The notes beneath the pieces were generated by a model. That model had not been told where the DNA came from. It ran no database searches and saw only the letters and a list, made by a program, of their open reading frames with translations. A stretch of 16,065 bases of DNA, taken from contig JAQUBU010000025.1 in assembly GCA_028686565.1 (NCBI GenBank), forward strand, positions 1 through 16,065, written 5' to 3'. The position numbers and the translations under genes are program-made. Shown here piece after piece: positions 1 through 6,639 of the stretch. The DNA is from Syntrophomonadaceae bacterium. GTDB lineage: Bacteria; Bacillota; Syntrophomonadia; Syntrophomonadales; Syntrophomonadaceae. How positions within the stretch are numbered: position 1 is the stretch's first letter; every line of letters starts with the position of its first letter.

Positions 1-1245
1 GATCAGCTCTTGCTTCAAGATTTAGCCCAGTGGGGACAGGGAAGATATTATTTCAGCGAGGATGCCTATAATATACCGCGTATCTTTACCAAGGAAACCA
101 TGAAAGCTATTAAAAGCTATCTGGTAGAGGAATCTTTTTATCCAAAGCTCAATTTCAACAGTCCGGTCATGGCAGGGATACTCCAAATGCCAGTGCTGAA
201 TGGCTATGTAGCGACTACTCCCAAACAGACAGCACAGTTAGTCTTATCCAGCTCACATGGTGATCCGGTTCTGGCCCACTGGCAGTATGGATTGGGACGT
301 TCCATTGCCTTTACCAGTGATGCCGGGGGACGCTGGGCAGGGTCATGGGTAAGCTGGGCTGATTATAATCGTTTCTGGGGAAATTTGCTTTCATGGACAT
401 TGCCGCGCCACTCGGAGAATAATGGCTTGCAGCTAAATAGCAGTCTTAAAGGAACCCAGGGATTGATTGCTCTGGAATCCAGCGAATTTTCGGTCTCACG
501 GCAAAGCGATGGAGTGGTTGTAGATCCCGAACTGGACAGACAGGAAATCAAGCTGGAGGCTGTTGCTCCCGGTCGTTATGAAGGAGCCTTTACAGCTCGC
601 CATCCGGGTGTTTATTTTTTGAATGTTAGCCAGCAGGGCACAGATGGAGAACTAAAAACTGCCAGCGGGGGGCTGGCAATATCCTACTCACCGGAATACA
701 ATTATGCGGGAACTGATTACAACTACCTGCAGCAATTGGCGAAAGCCGGAGGAGGCAGCATACTGGGCGATCCTAAAGAAGCCTTTGCTGACAACCTGTA
801 TCCCGTTAAGGCGGTTTTTGATTTATGGCCCTGGCTGCTGATAATAGCTGTATTAGTGCTGCCCCTGGATATTGCCGCTCGTCGTTTAAACATCCTGCCC
901 TCTGATTTAAAAAAGGGACTTATGATTATTCATAATAAATTCAAAAAGCTGCCGCTGCCCGAAGAAGCTCCGGCTACTTTAAATCGTTTGCGGGAAAAGA
1001 AAAGTATGCTTAAAGATTTGCAGCAAGATAATAAGATCAAGCAAGAGACATATAATAATGCACAAGCAAATTTGCCAAATCAAGCAGAATTCAAAAGCAA
1101 AGATGAAGAACGCAAAGCTGCAGCGAGCGAATTAGAGGATAAATTAAATTCCCAGCAGGAAAAACCAGTGAGCGATTCATCTGCAGCACCATCTGAAGAA
1201 CGGATGTCCCGATTGCTGCAAGCCAAAAAACGGGCGAAAAAGTAG
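1..1245 (+). CDS. VWA / glutamine-amidotransferase-like membrane protein, C-terminal part (5' end outside window)
   Basis: The frame is open from base 1, so this is the 3' part (414 codons) of a longer gene; the TTG at 10 is only an internal leucine. The segment with WGQGRYYFSED and PRIFTKETM, followed by GRSIAFTSDAGGRWAGSW, resembles the C-terminal half of large Firmicute proteins that carry a VWA and a GATase1-like domain and are anchored in the membrane. One transmembrane helix is visible near the end (DLWPWLLIIAVLVLPLDIAA, about codons 274-293), preceded by a beta-rich, probably extracytoplasmic region. It is followed by a charged Lys/Glu/Gln-rich cytoplasmic tail of about 120 residues that is probably coiled coil. 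The stop is 18 bp before the next gene, so the two are probably cotranscribed. Function is unknown; a surface or envelope role is inferred. Confidence 0.75.
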   Translation, partial: DQLLLQDLAQWGQGRYYFSEDAYNIPRIFTKETMKAIKSYLVEESFYPKLNFNSPVMAGILQMPVLNGYVATTPKQTAQLVLSSSHGDPVLAHWQYGLGRSIAFTSDAGGRWAGSWVSWADYNRFWGNLLSWTLPRHSENNGLQLNSSLKGTQGLIALESSEFSVSRQSDGVVVDPELDRQEIKLEAVAPGRYEGAFTARHPGVYFLNVSQQGTDGELKTASGGLAISYSPEYNYAGTDYNYLQQLAKAGGGSILGDPKEAFADNLYPVKAVFDLWPWLLIIAVLVLPLDIAARRLNILPSDLKKGLMIIHNKFKKLPLPEEAPATLNRLREKKSMLKDLQQDNKIKQETYNNAQANLPNQAEFKSKDEERKAAASELEDKLNSQQEKPVSDSSAAPSEERMSRLLQAKKRAKK

Positions 1246-1263
1246 AGCTTAGGAGGATTGGTT

Positions 1264-2397
1264 TTGACAGCACGTTTTAGATTAATGGTATTGCTGATCT
1301 GTTTGTTTAGTTTACTAGTTGGCGGGTGCAGTTCAAGAGCTGACTTATCGCAAGAAGAAGCAAGGCGGGAAAAAGTTCCTGCCTTTTCGCGGCAGGAGCA
1401 AAGTTCACCGTCAGCACCTGTACTATTGAAGATTCATTTTATAGACATAGGACAGGGTGATGCCATATTGATTCAGTCTCCCCAAGGCGAGAATCTCTTA
1501 ATCGACGCTGGAGAAAAAGATGCTGCACCCAAACTGTTAAGCTATTTGGAAGCTCAAGGAGTTGAAAAACTAGCCGCAGTAATTGGAACTCATCCTCATT
1601 CCGACCATATCGGCGGTCTAAGTGAGGTAATCAATACTTTTCCGGTAGCCAGGGTGTATTTGCCGGCAGTGACTCACAACAGCCGGACTTTTGAAGAACT
1701 TTTATTGACCATAAAAAACAAAGAGCTTAAGGTAAGCAAGGCCAGCCAAGGTGTTAAAATACCATTAAACGGGCTGCAGGCCGTATTTTTAGCTCCCGGG
1801 GACGAAAATTATGAGAAACTTAACAATTATAGCGCAGTAGTCGAGCTGCGCTATGGCGAGAACACTTTTCTTTTAATGGGAGACGCCGAGATAGAATCTG
1901 AAGAGCAGATTTTGCAGGCCTACAGCGATTTAAAAGCCAATGTAATAAAGCTTGGGCATCATGGCAGTTCCAGCAGCAGCAGCCCGGCCTTCCTGGCCGC
2001 AGTTGCTCCGCAATATGCCATCGTAATGTGCGGAGCTGACAATGAGTACGGCCACCCCCATCAAGAAACACTTGCGGCACTAAAAAAAATGGGGATAGAA
2101 GTCTGCCGGACTGATCAGGATGGAAATATTTTAATAAGCTGCGACGGCAGAAAGGTTGATATAAGCAGTGAACGGGGGAATAATATTTCAGGATCGCCCA
2201 AGCCGCAAGCACTGAATGATAAAACAAGTGTTGCCGTCAATGATGAATCAAAAGATTTGATTGGCAACAAAAAAACTCGCAAATTTCACCGTCCCGACTG
2301 CAAGACCCTGCCTGAGATGCAGAATCGGATTTTTTTTAGCAATCGGGAACAAGCCATAGCGCAGGGATATACTCCCTGCAAATCCTGTAACCCATAA
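1264..2397 (+). CDS. Secreted metallo-beta-lactamase-fold lipoprotein (ComEC hydrolase-like) with Ada-like zinc-binding C-terminus
   Basis: I place the start at TTG 1264 because AGGAGG (1251-1256) is 7 nt upstream; the earlier in-frame TTG at 1258 is only 1 nt from it. The 377-residue product starts with a lipoprotein signal (LLICLFSLLVGGC, lipid-modified Cys about residue 22). The MBL core runs from about 53 to 300: IDIGQGDAILIQ, the metal motif THPHSDH (about 109-115), LLMGD, and LGHHGSS. This is the soluble ComEC/Rec2-like branch of the family. The last 45 residues (FHRPDC ... GYTPCKSC) match the small Ada-type metal-binding domain that is often fused to nuclease-like proteins. An extracellular, membrane-tethered hydrolase, perhaps acting on nucleic acid, is inferred; the substrate is not visible. 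A DUF3006 gene follows immediately, a pairing I recall as common. Confidence 0.88.
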   Translation: MTARFRLMVLLICLFSLLVGGCSSRADLSQEEARREKVPAFSRQEQSSPSAPVLLKIHFIDIGQGDAILIQSPQGENLLIDAGEKDAAPKLLSYLEAQGVEKLAAVIGTHPHSDHIGGLSEVINTFPVARVYLPAVTHNSRTFEELLLTIKNKELKVSKASQGVKIPLNGLQAVFLAPGDENYEKLNNYSAVVELRYGENTFLLMGDAEIESEEQILQAYSDLKANVIKLGHHGSSSSSSPAFLAAVAPQYAIVMCGADNEYGHPHQETLAALKKMGIEVCRTDQDGNILISCDGRKVDISSERGNNISGSPKPQALNDKTSVAVNDESKDLIGNKKTRKFHRPDCKTLPEMQNRIFFSNREQAIAQGYTPCKSCNP

Positions 2398-2410
2398 GGA
2401 GGCAATGCCG

Positions 2411-2629
2411 ATGCAGGTTATTATTGATCGCTTCGAAGGAGAATATGCAGTCTTGGAAAGTGAGAAAAGGGTCATGAAAAGGATAAGGCGGCAGGAACTG
2501 CCTGATGCAGCCCGGGAAGGTGATGTTCTTATACAGAAAAATAAAAAATGGATAATAGATATTGAAAGCAGTATTAAACGAAAAAAACGAATGGAAGCTT
2601 TGGCTGCAGAATTGTGGGAGAATGAATAA
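2411..2629 (+). CDS. DUF3006 family small protein
   Basis: The 72-residue product begins MQVIIDRFEGEYAVLES, the typical opening of DUF3006, and continues with EGDVLIQ and KWIIDIE. It ends in a Lys/Arg/Glu-rich helix. ATG 2411 is preferred over the in-frame ATG 2405 because AGGAGG at 2397-2402 lies 8 nt from 2411 but only 2 nt from 2405. That ribosome binding site overlaps the TAA of the upstream MBL gene, so the two genes are translationally close and almost certainly one operon. DUF3006 proteins often sit next to secreted MBL-fold (ComEC-like) proteins; the function is unknown. No signal peptide or membrane segment is visible. Confidence 0.8.
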   Translation: MQVIIDRFEGEYAVLESEKRVMKRIRRQELPDAAREGDVLIQKNKKWIIDIESSIKRKKRMEALAAELWENE

Positions 2630-2681
2630 GATTAATTGCTGCAGCCGAAGCCTAAGCAGATTAATACTTCCGATTCATATA

Positions 2682-2918
2682 TTACATAGAGTTAAGCGGT
2701 GAAGTTTGATTATGGGATGAACCATTAATAAGCTCATGGGAAATAGCAACCAATGACCCTTCCCGGGATAAATGGTTCGGCAGAGTGATTATTGCCTCGC
2801 GGAGTTCAGTAATAGCTATTGTAAGTTCGCCAAGTTTACCCTCAATCCTTATGAGCAGATAGAAGGCAACTGCAATAGGAAAACCCAAATCGGCAACCAT
2901 GGAAAAAATATCATTCAT
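2682..2918 (-). CDS. yvrJ: YvrJ family small membrane protein
   Basis: The start is ATG 2918 with an AGGAG 8 nt upstream; a longer frame to 2948 has no better signal. The 78-residue product has the YvrJ core: a short hydrophobic helix (residues 5-23, DLGFPIAVAFYLLIRIEGKL) followed by an amphipathic helix (ELTIAITELREAI). YvrJ proteins are usually about 45-50 residues, so the last 30 residues here (rich in Ser, Asn, Pro) are an extension. The gene lies downstream of the DUF1659 and DUF2922 genes on the same strand, past a terminator, and converges on the DUF3006 gene with 52 bp between the stops. The molecular role of the family is unknown. A single helix plus amphipathic tail resembles small holin-like proteins, but that is only a shape comparison. 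Confidence 0.85.
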   Translation of the reverse strand: MNDIFSMVADLGFPIAVAFYLLIRIEGKLGELTIAITELREAIITLPNHLSREGSLVAISHELINGSSHNQTSPLNSM

Positions 2919-2976
2919 GTGCTTTGCTCCTCTCCTTTTAACCAGCAAGATTATTTAAAACTTTATATAACATGAT

Positions 2977-3005
2977 AAAAAAACGGGCAGGTCTTAAACT
3001 GCCCG
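2977..3005 (-). terminator. Rho-independent terminator after the DUF2922 gene
   Basis: Read on the minus strand, a 7-bp perfect GC-rich stem (cgggcag, loop of 8 nt, ctgcccg), extended by A/T pairs, is followed by seven T residues (2983-2977). It lies 12 nt after the DUF2922 stop and 58 nt before the YvrJ start, so it should end or attenuate DUF1659-DUF2922 transcripts and reduce yvrJ expression. Confidence 0.88.
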
Positions 3006-3017
3006 TTTTGCTGCTAG

Positions 3018-3239
3018 CTAAAGATTGAACTTGGTGGTTTCCTTGCTTACCAGCTGAGCCCCGATTATCCCGGTAAGCTCTCCGCCAGTGTCAGAAAAAA
3101 TGTTTTTGGCGATAATATCATTCATGGCGGTATTTATTTCAATAGCCGTGACATCTTCCCGGGCATCGTAAACCCGCATACGCTGTGTTTTATTTAAAGC
3201 GGTGGCAAAATCCATTTCCAGAGTCCTTTGAATAGCCAC
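3018..3239 (-). CDS. DUF2922 family protein
   Basis: The 73-residue product matches DUF2922 in length and motifs: RTLEMDF near the start, then a variable strand, EINTAMNDIIAKNIF, SDTGGELTGIIGAQLV and a short polar tail. The start is GTG 3239, with AAGGAGG 7 nt upstream on the minus strand; an ATG overlapping it by one base is in another frame. The gene lies 40 bp downstream of the DUF1659 gene and both would share a transcript ended by the hairpin at 2977-3005. No signal peptide, membrane segment or catalytic motif is visible. DUF1659, DUF2922 and YvrJ genes are often neighbours in Firmicutes (from memory); no function is established that I know of. Confidence 0.88.
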   Translation of the reverse strand: MAIQRTLEMDFATALNKTQRMRVYDAREDVTAIEINTAMNDIIAKNIFSDTGGELTGIIGAQLVSKETTKFNL

Positions 3240-3279
3240 ATTAATTCCTCCTTTCTTATATAATCTGTCTCATTTGGTA

Positions 3280-3504
3280 CTAGACATTTTCCAATTCAAC
3301 AGTATCCTGGCGCTGAACAGCCAGATTGGATTTACCCTGGAGCCCGATAATATCCTGTGCCACATCATAAAGGTCATCATTACTGGCGGCGGATTTTACC
3401 GACTTAAAAGTGCGCTTGATACTGAGCTGCTGTCCGCTGGATCCAGTACCGTTGTCCATTACCAGAACCAGGTTGCTGCTTATAGGGGTTGCGATTAAGG
3501 CCAT
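3280..3504 (-). CDS. DUF1659 family protein
   Basis: The 74-residue product begins MALIATPISSNLVLVMDNG and contains RTFKSVKSAASNDDLYDVA, the pattern of DUF1659. The start is ATG 3504 because AAGGAGGTG lies about 6 nt upstream; the in-frame ATG at 3531 has no comparable site. It is the first gene of the DUF1659-DUF2922-(YvrJ) set on the minus strand. The predicted fold is mostly beta strand with one central helix, with no signal peptide. Its function is unknown. The small size, high translation signals and fixed gene company suggest that DUF1659 and DUF2922 act together, possibly as paired subunits, which is an inference. Confidence 0.87.
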   Translation of the reverse strand: MALIATPISSNLVLVMDNGTGSSGQQLSIKRTFKSVKSAASNDDLYDVAQDIIGLQGKSNLAVQRQDTVELENV

Positions 3505-3610
3505 ATTTTTCACCTCCTTCTTAAAATCCAAGGAACGCTCAGCTGATTACAAGGTCAGCTACATTGATGTTTGAATAGCTAAAACAGGTTGCTGAGTTCC
3601 TCTGAGTTGG

Positions 3611-3639
3611 ATTATAGAACTGCTGGCCAAGTTTTTAAA
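3611..3639 (-). promoter_or_regulatory. Candidate sigma-A-type promoter for the DUF1659 operon
   Basis: On the minus strand a perfect TATAAT (3616-3611) is preceded at 17 nt by TTTAAA, a weak -35. It is about 107 nt upstream of the DUF1659 start. The -10 is good and the -35 poor, so this is a candidate only. Confidence 0.35.
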
Positions 3640-3758
3640 AATCGGTAAAATCGTTTTTACGGGGAACTGGAAGTTGGCAAAGCAAAAATTGCCGGCAATG
3701 GAACCGGGGTAATTAAAAATAAGATGTATTGAACATCGGCTTATCAAGAATTTCGTTA

Positions 3759-3899
3759 GTTATAACGAGGCGAAAAGATGTCCTCCGCTTCATAAAGCGG
3801 TCGGATTCCTATTAACAAAACAGGCGGCAGGTTATAACGAGGCACTGCCTCGTTGCAGCAGTGCAAAAGAGACTGCTTTGCAGTTCTTTCGATGCTAAA
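3759..3899 (+). repeat. Hairpin-rich intergenic repeat, copy 1
   Basis: This is one of four related copies in the window. In order it holds a hairpin ccgctt/aagcgg (3785-3800), a conserved attaacaaaacagg block, the 19-nt near-perfect palindrome aacgaggcactgcctcgtt (3836-3854), gcagcagt and a final hairpin actgc-ttt-gcagt. It starts 171 nt before the papain-like protease gene, upstream of it on the same strand. Confidence 0.85.
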
Positions 3900-4069
3900 A
3901 AACGCCAGGAGTTTGTGGAGAAATGTAATTTGTGTGCATACACTGTAACAGTTCCGGTTATTTTTTAGTCCTGAAATAGATCCAGAATAGATAAGCTGAG
4001 AAATGTTGTGAATTGCGTGCAATTAGTGCAAATTGGCTGTTTACTAATTTCAGAAGGAGGAAAACAGGA

Positions 4070-5122
4070 ATGTCATTTGAATTAATCTACCAGCTGCGCA
4101 GGTTAATGGAGAACTTGCCCCAGAAGCATCAAGACCACTCCCTGCACTGTATCCCATCATCATTTGATCCCCGCGATTACCAGTATACAAATCTTTTTGG
4201 TATGGAAGCCCAAGAGCAGCCTGGTGTCATTGATTACCGGGCGACCCTCCCGCCGGTATTTGACCAGGGTCAGAGAGGGACTTGTGTAGCCTGTGCCAGT
4301 ATTTGGACTGTTAAAGCCTATCAGGAAATAAAGCAAGGTGATTACCCGGCGGACGGACTTTCGGCAGCGTTTTTATATGCTTTATGCAAGCAGAATGATG
4401 GTGCGCCAGATCAAGAAGGTACCATGCCGCGAACTGCCATGAAAATCTTGCAGAAAGATGGAGTCTGCCCGGAGGAAATTATGCCATATTCCAGCATAAG
4501 TGATTTGCCGGTGCCTCAGGTCCCGGAGGTTTCAGGGGTAGCATGGGGAGCAGCAGACAAATACAAGATCAAGACCTATGCCAGGCTATGCTCGTCAGGC
4601 GATATTAAGAGAAATAACCTTATCAGCAGTATGCGTAAAGCACTAAAAGACGAAGGACCTTTTTTATTGGCCTTATTGGTTTGCGATAATTTTAATCCGG
4701 ATGTCAATAATCGCTTGCCGGTTCCTGCAGGTGAAGCCCGGGGCGGGCATGCGGTTGGGATAGCAGGTGATTTGCCTGATGAAGGGGCTTTGATTTTACG
4801 TAATTCGTGGGGCAGCGGCTGGGGTGATAACGGTTATGCACTTTTGCCCTACGAATGGCTTGATTCTAAATACTATGGATCCTGGTCCGTTTTTGAAGCC
4901 TGGACTGCTACTGATTTGCCCGTAGCCAAGCGGGCTAATATGATTGAAATTACGTCCGGCAGCAATTATATGTTAGTTGATGGACATAGGGTAGGTTTTG
5001 AACAAACTGTCAAGACTGGAAAGCCGGATGAATTGATGATGCCAGTTAAAACAATGGCAGAGTATATGGGATATAAAATAGAATATGAAGGGCGTAAGGC
5101 TTTTATCAAGCGTCAGAATTAA
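4070..5122 (+). CDS. Papain-family (C1A) cysteine protease with C-terminal stalk-like domain
   Basis: ATG 4070 is chosen because AAGGAGG (4054-4060) lies 9 nt upstream; the frame extends to 4013 without a better site. The 350-residue product has the papain catalytic set: Gln66 (oxyanion hole) in FDQGQRGTC, nucleophile Cys72, His227 in GGHAVGIAG and Asn245 in RNSWGSGWGDNGY. Residues about 50-282 form the protease domain. Residues about 290-348 (MLVDGHRVGF, MMPVKTMAEYMGYKIEYEG) resemble half of a copper-amine-oxidase N-terminal-like (stalk) domain, usually found on exported Firmicute proteins. No signal peptide or inhibitory propeptide is recognisable: the first 45 residues are polar, with a short amphipathic helix. 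Location and substrate are therefore unclear. It is the only gene in its transcript as far as the window shows. Confidence 0.87.
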   Translation: MSFELIYQLRRLMENLPQKHQDHSLHCIPSSFDPRDYQYTNLFGMEAQEQPGVIDYRATLPPVFDQGQRGTCVACASIWTVKAYQEIKQGDYPADGLSAAFLYALCKQNDGAPDQEGTMPRTAMKILQKDGVCPEEIMPYSSISDLPVPQVPEVSGVAWGAADKYKIKTYARLCSSGDIKRNNLISSMRKALKDEGPFLLALLVCDNFNPDVNNRLPVPAGEARGGHAVGIAGDLPDEGALILRNSWGSGWGDNGYALLPYEWLDSKYYGSWSVFEAWTATDLPVAKRANMIEITSGSNYMLVDGHRVGFEQTVKTGKPDELMMPVKTMAEYMGYKIEYEGRKAFIKRQN

Positions 5123-5140
5123 AGGGTGAAGTGTGAAACG

Positions 5141-5176
5141 TGAGAAGTAAGGGGAGGGCATAACTCCTGCTTCTCA
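5141..5176 (+). terminator. Possible hairpin terminator after the protease gene
   Basis: An interrupted stem tgagaag ... ggag / ctcc ... cttctca lies 19 nt after the protease stop. There is no clear T-run after it, so it may be a weak terminator or an mRNA 3'-end structure. Confidence 0.35.
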
Positions 5177-5351
5177 TTATTTACACTGTTTCGCATCCTC
5201 ATGGACACTGCGCATAATCCGCTTCTCTGCGTAAGGGATGTGCTTTTGGCAACCAGTTTTTTGAGATTTTTTAAATTAAATATGTTGGCAACAAGCAGCA
5301 GACAACTGCTCTCATGAAAACAAGCAGGTAAAGGTTATCGCACAGTTCCCG

Positions 5352-5792
5352 CTATTTTTTAGCCAATAGTATTATATTGGTAGTAGAGGTAGCGATAAGG
5401 TTATTATTTCTATCAAATGCTTCACCCCGCAGACTAACAATTGTTTTGCCTTTTGATTGCAGAATAGCAGTAGTTCTTAGAATGTCATTTTCAAAGATAG
5501 GTTTATGGTAACTAACACTTAAGTCTATGGTGGCCATTTCCATTTTTCCAGTAAGCAAGAAGGTCAGGGAACCAAATGTATTATCAAATGCGGCGGCAAT
5601 AAAGCCCCCCTGCATGGCCTTTCGTGGATTGGAAAATATTTCGAGAGCCGGATAGTCATAGGTTATGCTTTTACCAACTAAATATTCGACGAACTCTGAT
5701 TCCATAGTTTTTACACAATTTGGTGGCACAATATCGCTCTTATTAACCTTGCGTGCTGCCAACAAAGACTCAAAATCAGTGTAGCGCTGCAT
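5352..5792 (-). CDS. PaaI-like hotdog-fold thioesterase
   Basis: The 146-residue product is the right length for a single hotdog domain. The motif NPRKAMQGGFIAAAFDNTFG (residues 55-74) is the PaaI/4HBT-type active-site helix: the Gly-Gly pair and Asp70/Asn71 are where acyl-CoA thioesterases of this group bind and hydrolyse the thioester. The strand set TIDLSVSYHKPIFENDILRTTA and GKTIVSLRGEAFDRNNNLIATST is typical of the family. It probably hydrolyses an acyl- or aryl-CoA in the cytoplasm; the substrate cannot be read from the sequence. The start ATG 5792 has GAGGGG upstream with a spacing of about 9 nt. It is a single gene on the minus strand; no terminator was seen downstream. Confidence 0.85.
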   Translation of the reverse strand: MQRYTDFESLLAARKVNKSDIVPPNCVKTMESEFVEYLVGKSITYDYPALEIFSNPRKAMQGGFIAAAFDNTFGSLTFLLTGKMEMATIDLSVSYHKPIFENDILRTTAILQSKGKTIVSLRGEAFDRNNNLIATSTTNIILLAKK

Positions 5793-5924
5793 TTATTCAT
5801 CCCCTCATGATAGTATTTGGAAAATTCACAATATTTCATTATTCTTCATAGAAACAAGAATCCCTCTTAAACAAGAGAATTAATAATTAACTCAACTTTC
5901 GCAGTCGACATATTATGCGACATA

Positions 5925-5987
5925 ACTAGTGTGCTTGTCATTGTTATGAAACTAGAGTACCTGTCATTGCTATGAAACTAGCGTACT
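5925..5987 (+). repeat. 26-bp tandem repeat units (left side of island)
   Basis: Two full units (5925-5950 and 5951-5976) share the form ACTAG-n-GT-r-C-y-TGTCATTG followed by y-TrTGAA. A third unit starts at 5977 and runs into the GC-rich inverted repeat. An inverted copy of the unit lies at 6369-6394 on the other side of the island. Confidence 0.85.
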
Positions 5988-6168
5988 TGTCATTGCGAGC
6001 GCAGCGCCAACCTGTCATTGCGAGCGCAGCGCGGCAATTATCACGGGTAATAACCCGCCACGATAAACGAAAAGCGTTAGAGCATTTTTCATTTACGTAG
6101 TCAATGACCGGGGAAGATTGCCGCGCTGCGCTCGCAATGACAGGTTGGCGCTGCGCTCGCAATGACAA
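5987..6168. repeat. 52-bp perfect inverted repeat with internal duplication
   Basis: The left arm 5987-6038 and right arm 6117-6168 are exact reverse complements by inspection, separated by 78 nt. Each arm holds two copies of a 20-bp word, TGTCATTGCGAGCGCAGCGC, at 5988-6007 and 6013-6032, and inverted at 6123-6142 and 6148-6167. The spacer has a small hairpin (cgggt-aata-acccg). Palindromes of this general style occur dispersed in many bacterial genomes. Confidence 0.93.
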
Positions 6169-6201
6169 GCACGGTAGTTCATAGCATGACAAGTAACTAG
6201 T

Positions 6202-6356
6202 ACTCTGTAAAATCTAAAACTTTAATTCCCACCGGCCAAATTTTCGCTGGGCTTCGTTGTCGTCAATCGCAATACGTCCAGTATTACTCACTCCTCCGCC
6301 TCCCCCTGCGAAAATTTTTCTCGGAGGATATAATAAACTTTTAGACTTTACAAAGT
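6202..6356. mobile_element. 155-bp MITE-like insertion flanked by ACTAGT
   Basis: The ends are inverted repeats: 6202-6227 (ACTCTGTAAAATCTAAAA...) matches the reverse complement of 6331-6356 at about 22 of 26 positions. A second inner inverted pair (ccggccaaattttcgc and gcgaaaatttttctcgg) gives a long fold-back. ACTAGT flanks it at 6196-6201 and 6357-6362 as a candidate 6-bp target duplication. There is no coding frame. Because ACTAGT is itself a palindrome it could instead be part of the terminal repeats. Confidence 0.7.
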
Positions 6357-6362
6357 ACTAGT

Positions 6363-6404
6363 TTCACAGCAATGACAAGCACACTAGTTTCATAGCAATG
6401 ACAT
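6363..6404 (-). repeat. 26-bp repeat units, inverted (right side of island)
   Basis: One full inverted unit (6369-6394) and a partial one follow the MITE-like element. They pair with the units at 5925-5987, giving the whole island an inverted-repeat layout. Confidence 0.8.
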
Positions 6405-6550
6405 ATAAGATAGCTCGCGATGTTCGTCAATATGAATTTTAAACAGTTTATTTTATTGCTTTTTTGGGCTTTTCAGCCTGTTCTTATGGTCAGAAAGTTG
6501 AGTAATTAAGCCATATGGGGAATGGATTAATACTTGTATTTATAGGACTT

Positions 6551-6598
6551 AAAATAAAGACTGGCATTCATTCAATAATAAATGCCAGTCTTTATTTT
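6551..6598 (-). terminator. Strong hairpin terminator, probably bidirectional
   Basis: An 18-bp perfect stem (6551-6568 with 6581-6598, loop of 12 nt) has the core gactggcatt/aatgccagtc and A/T-rich ends. It lies 41 nt downstream of the BclA-like gene's stop on the minus strand. The flanking A- and T-rich runs would let it work in both directions. Confidence 0.85.
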
Positions 6599-6639
6599 CA
6601 TTTCTTTTAAGGAATTTAATGCATTTCAAACCCACTCAT

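Larger units (their letters stand above)
3505..4069. other. 565-bp divergent intergenic region
   Basis: This gap separates the minus-strand DUF1659 operon from the plus-strand protease gene. It holds a weak candidate promoter for the operon (3611-3639), a 12-bp palindrome attgccggcaat (3688-3699) and repeat copy 1 (3759-3899). About 110 nt of plain sequence follow before the protease ribosome binding site. Open frames here have no ribosome binding sites and no recognisable product. Confidence 0.6.
5793..6639. other. 847-bp gap dominated by a nested repeat island
   Basis: No gene is supported here. Positions 5793-5924 are AT-rich and would hold the thioesterase promoter, which I cannot place with confidence. 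Positions 5925-6404 are the repeat island described separately. Positions 6405-6550 show nothing recognisable. A strong hairpin terminator occupies 6551-6598. Confidence 0.7.

Noticed and set aside
1258..1263. TTG 1258 as the start of the MBL lipoprotein.
   Set aside because: It is 1 nt from AGGAGG; TTG 1264 has normal spacing and leaves the signal peptide unchanged.
3756..4022. Minus-strand frame whose translation (CCNEAVPRYN...PPVLLI) recurs at 15412-15609.
   Set aside because: The likeness comes from the shared DNA repeat. Copy 2 breaks this frame with stops, there is no ribosome binding site, and the hairpins explain the conservation better.
5944..6192. Minus-strand 82-codon frame.
   Set aside because: It is produced by the inverted repeat island; its sequence is repeated low-complexity translation of the palindromes.
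5925..6404. Possible CRISPR array.
   Set aside because: The units are tandem without unique spacers of constant length, they occur in both orientations, and no cas gene is nearby.
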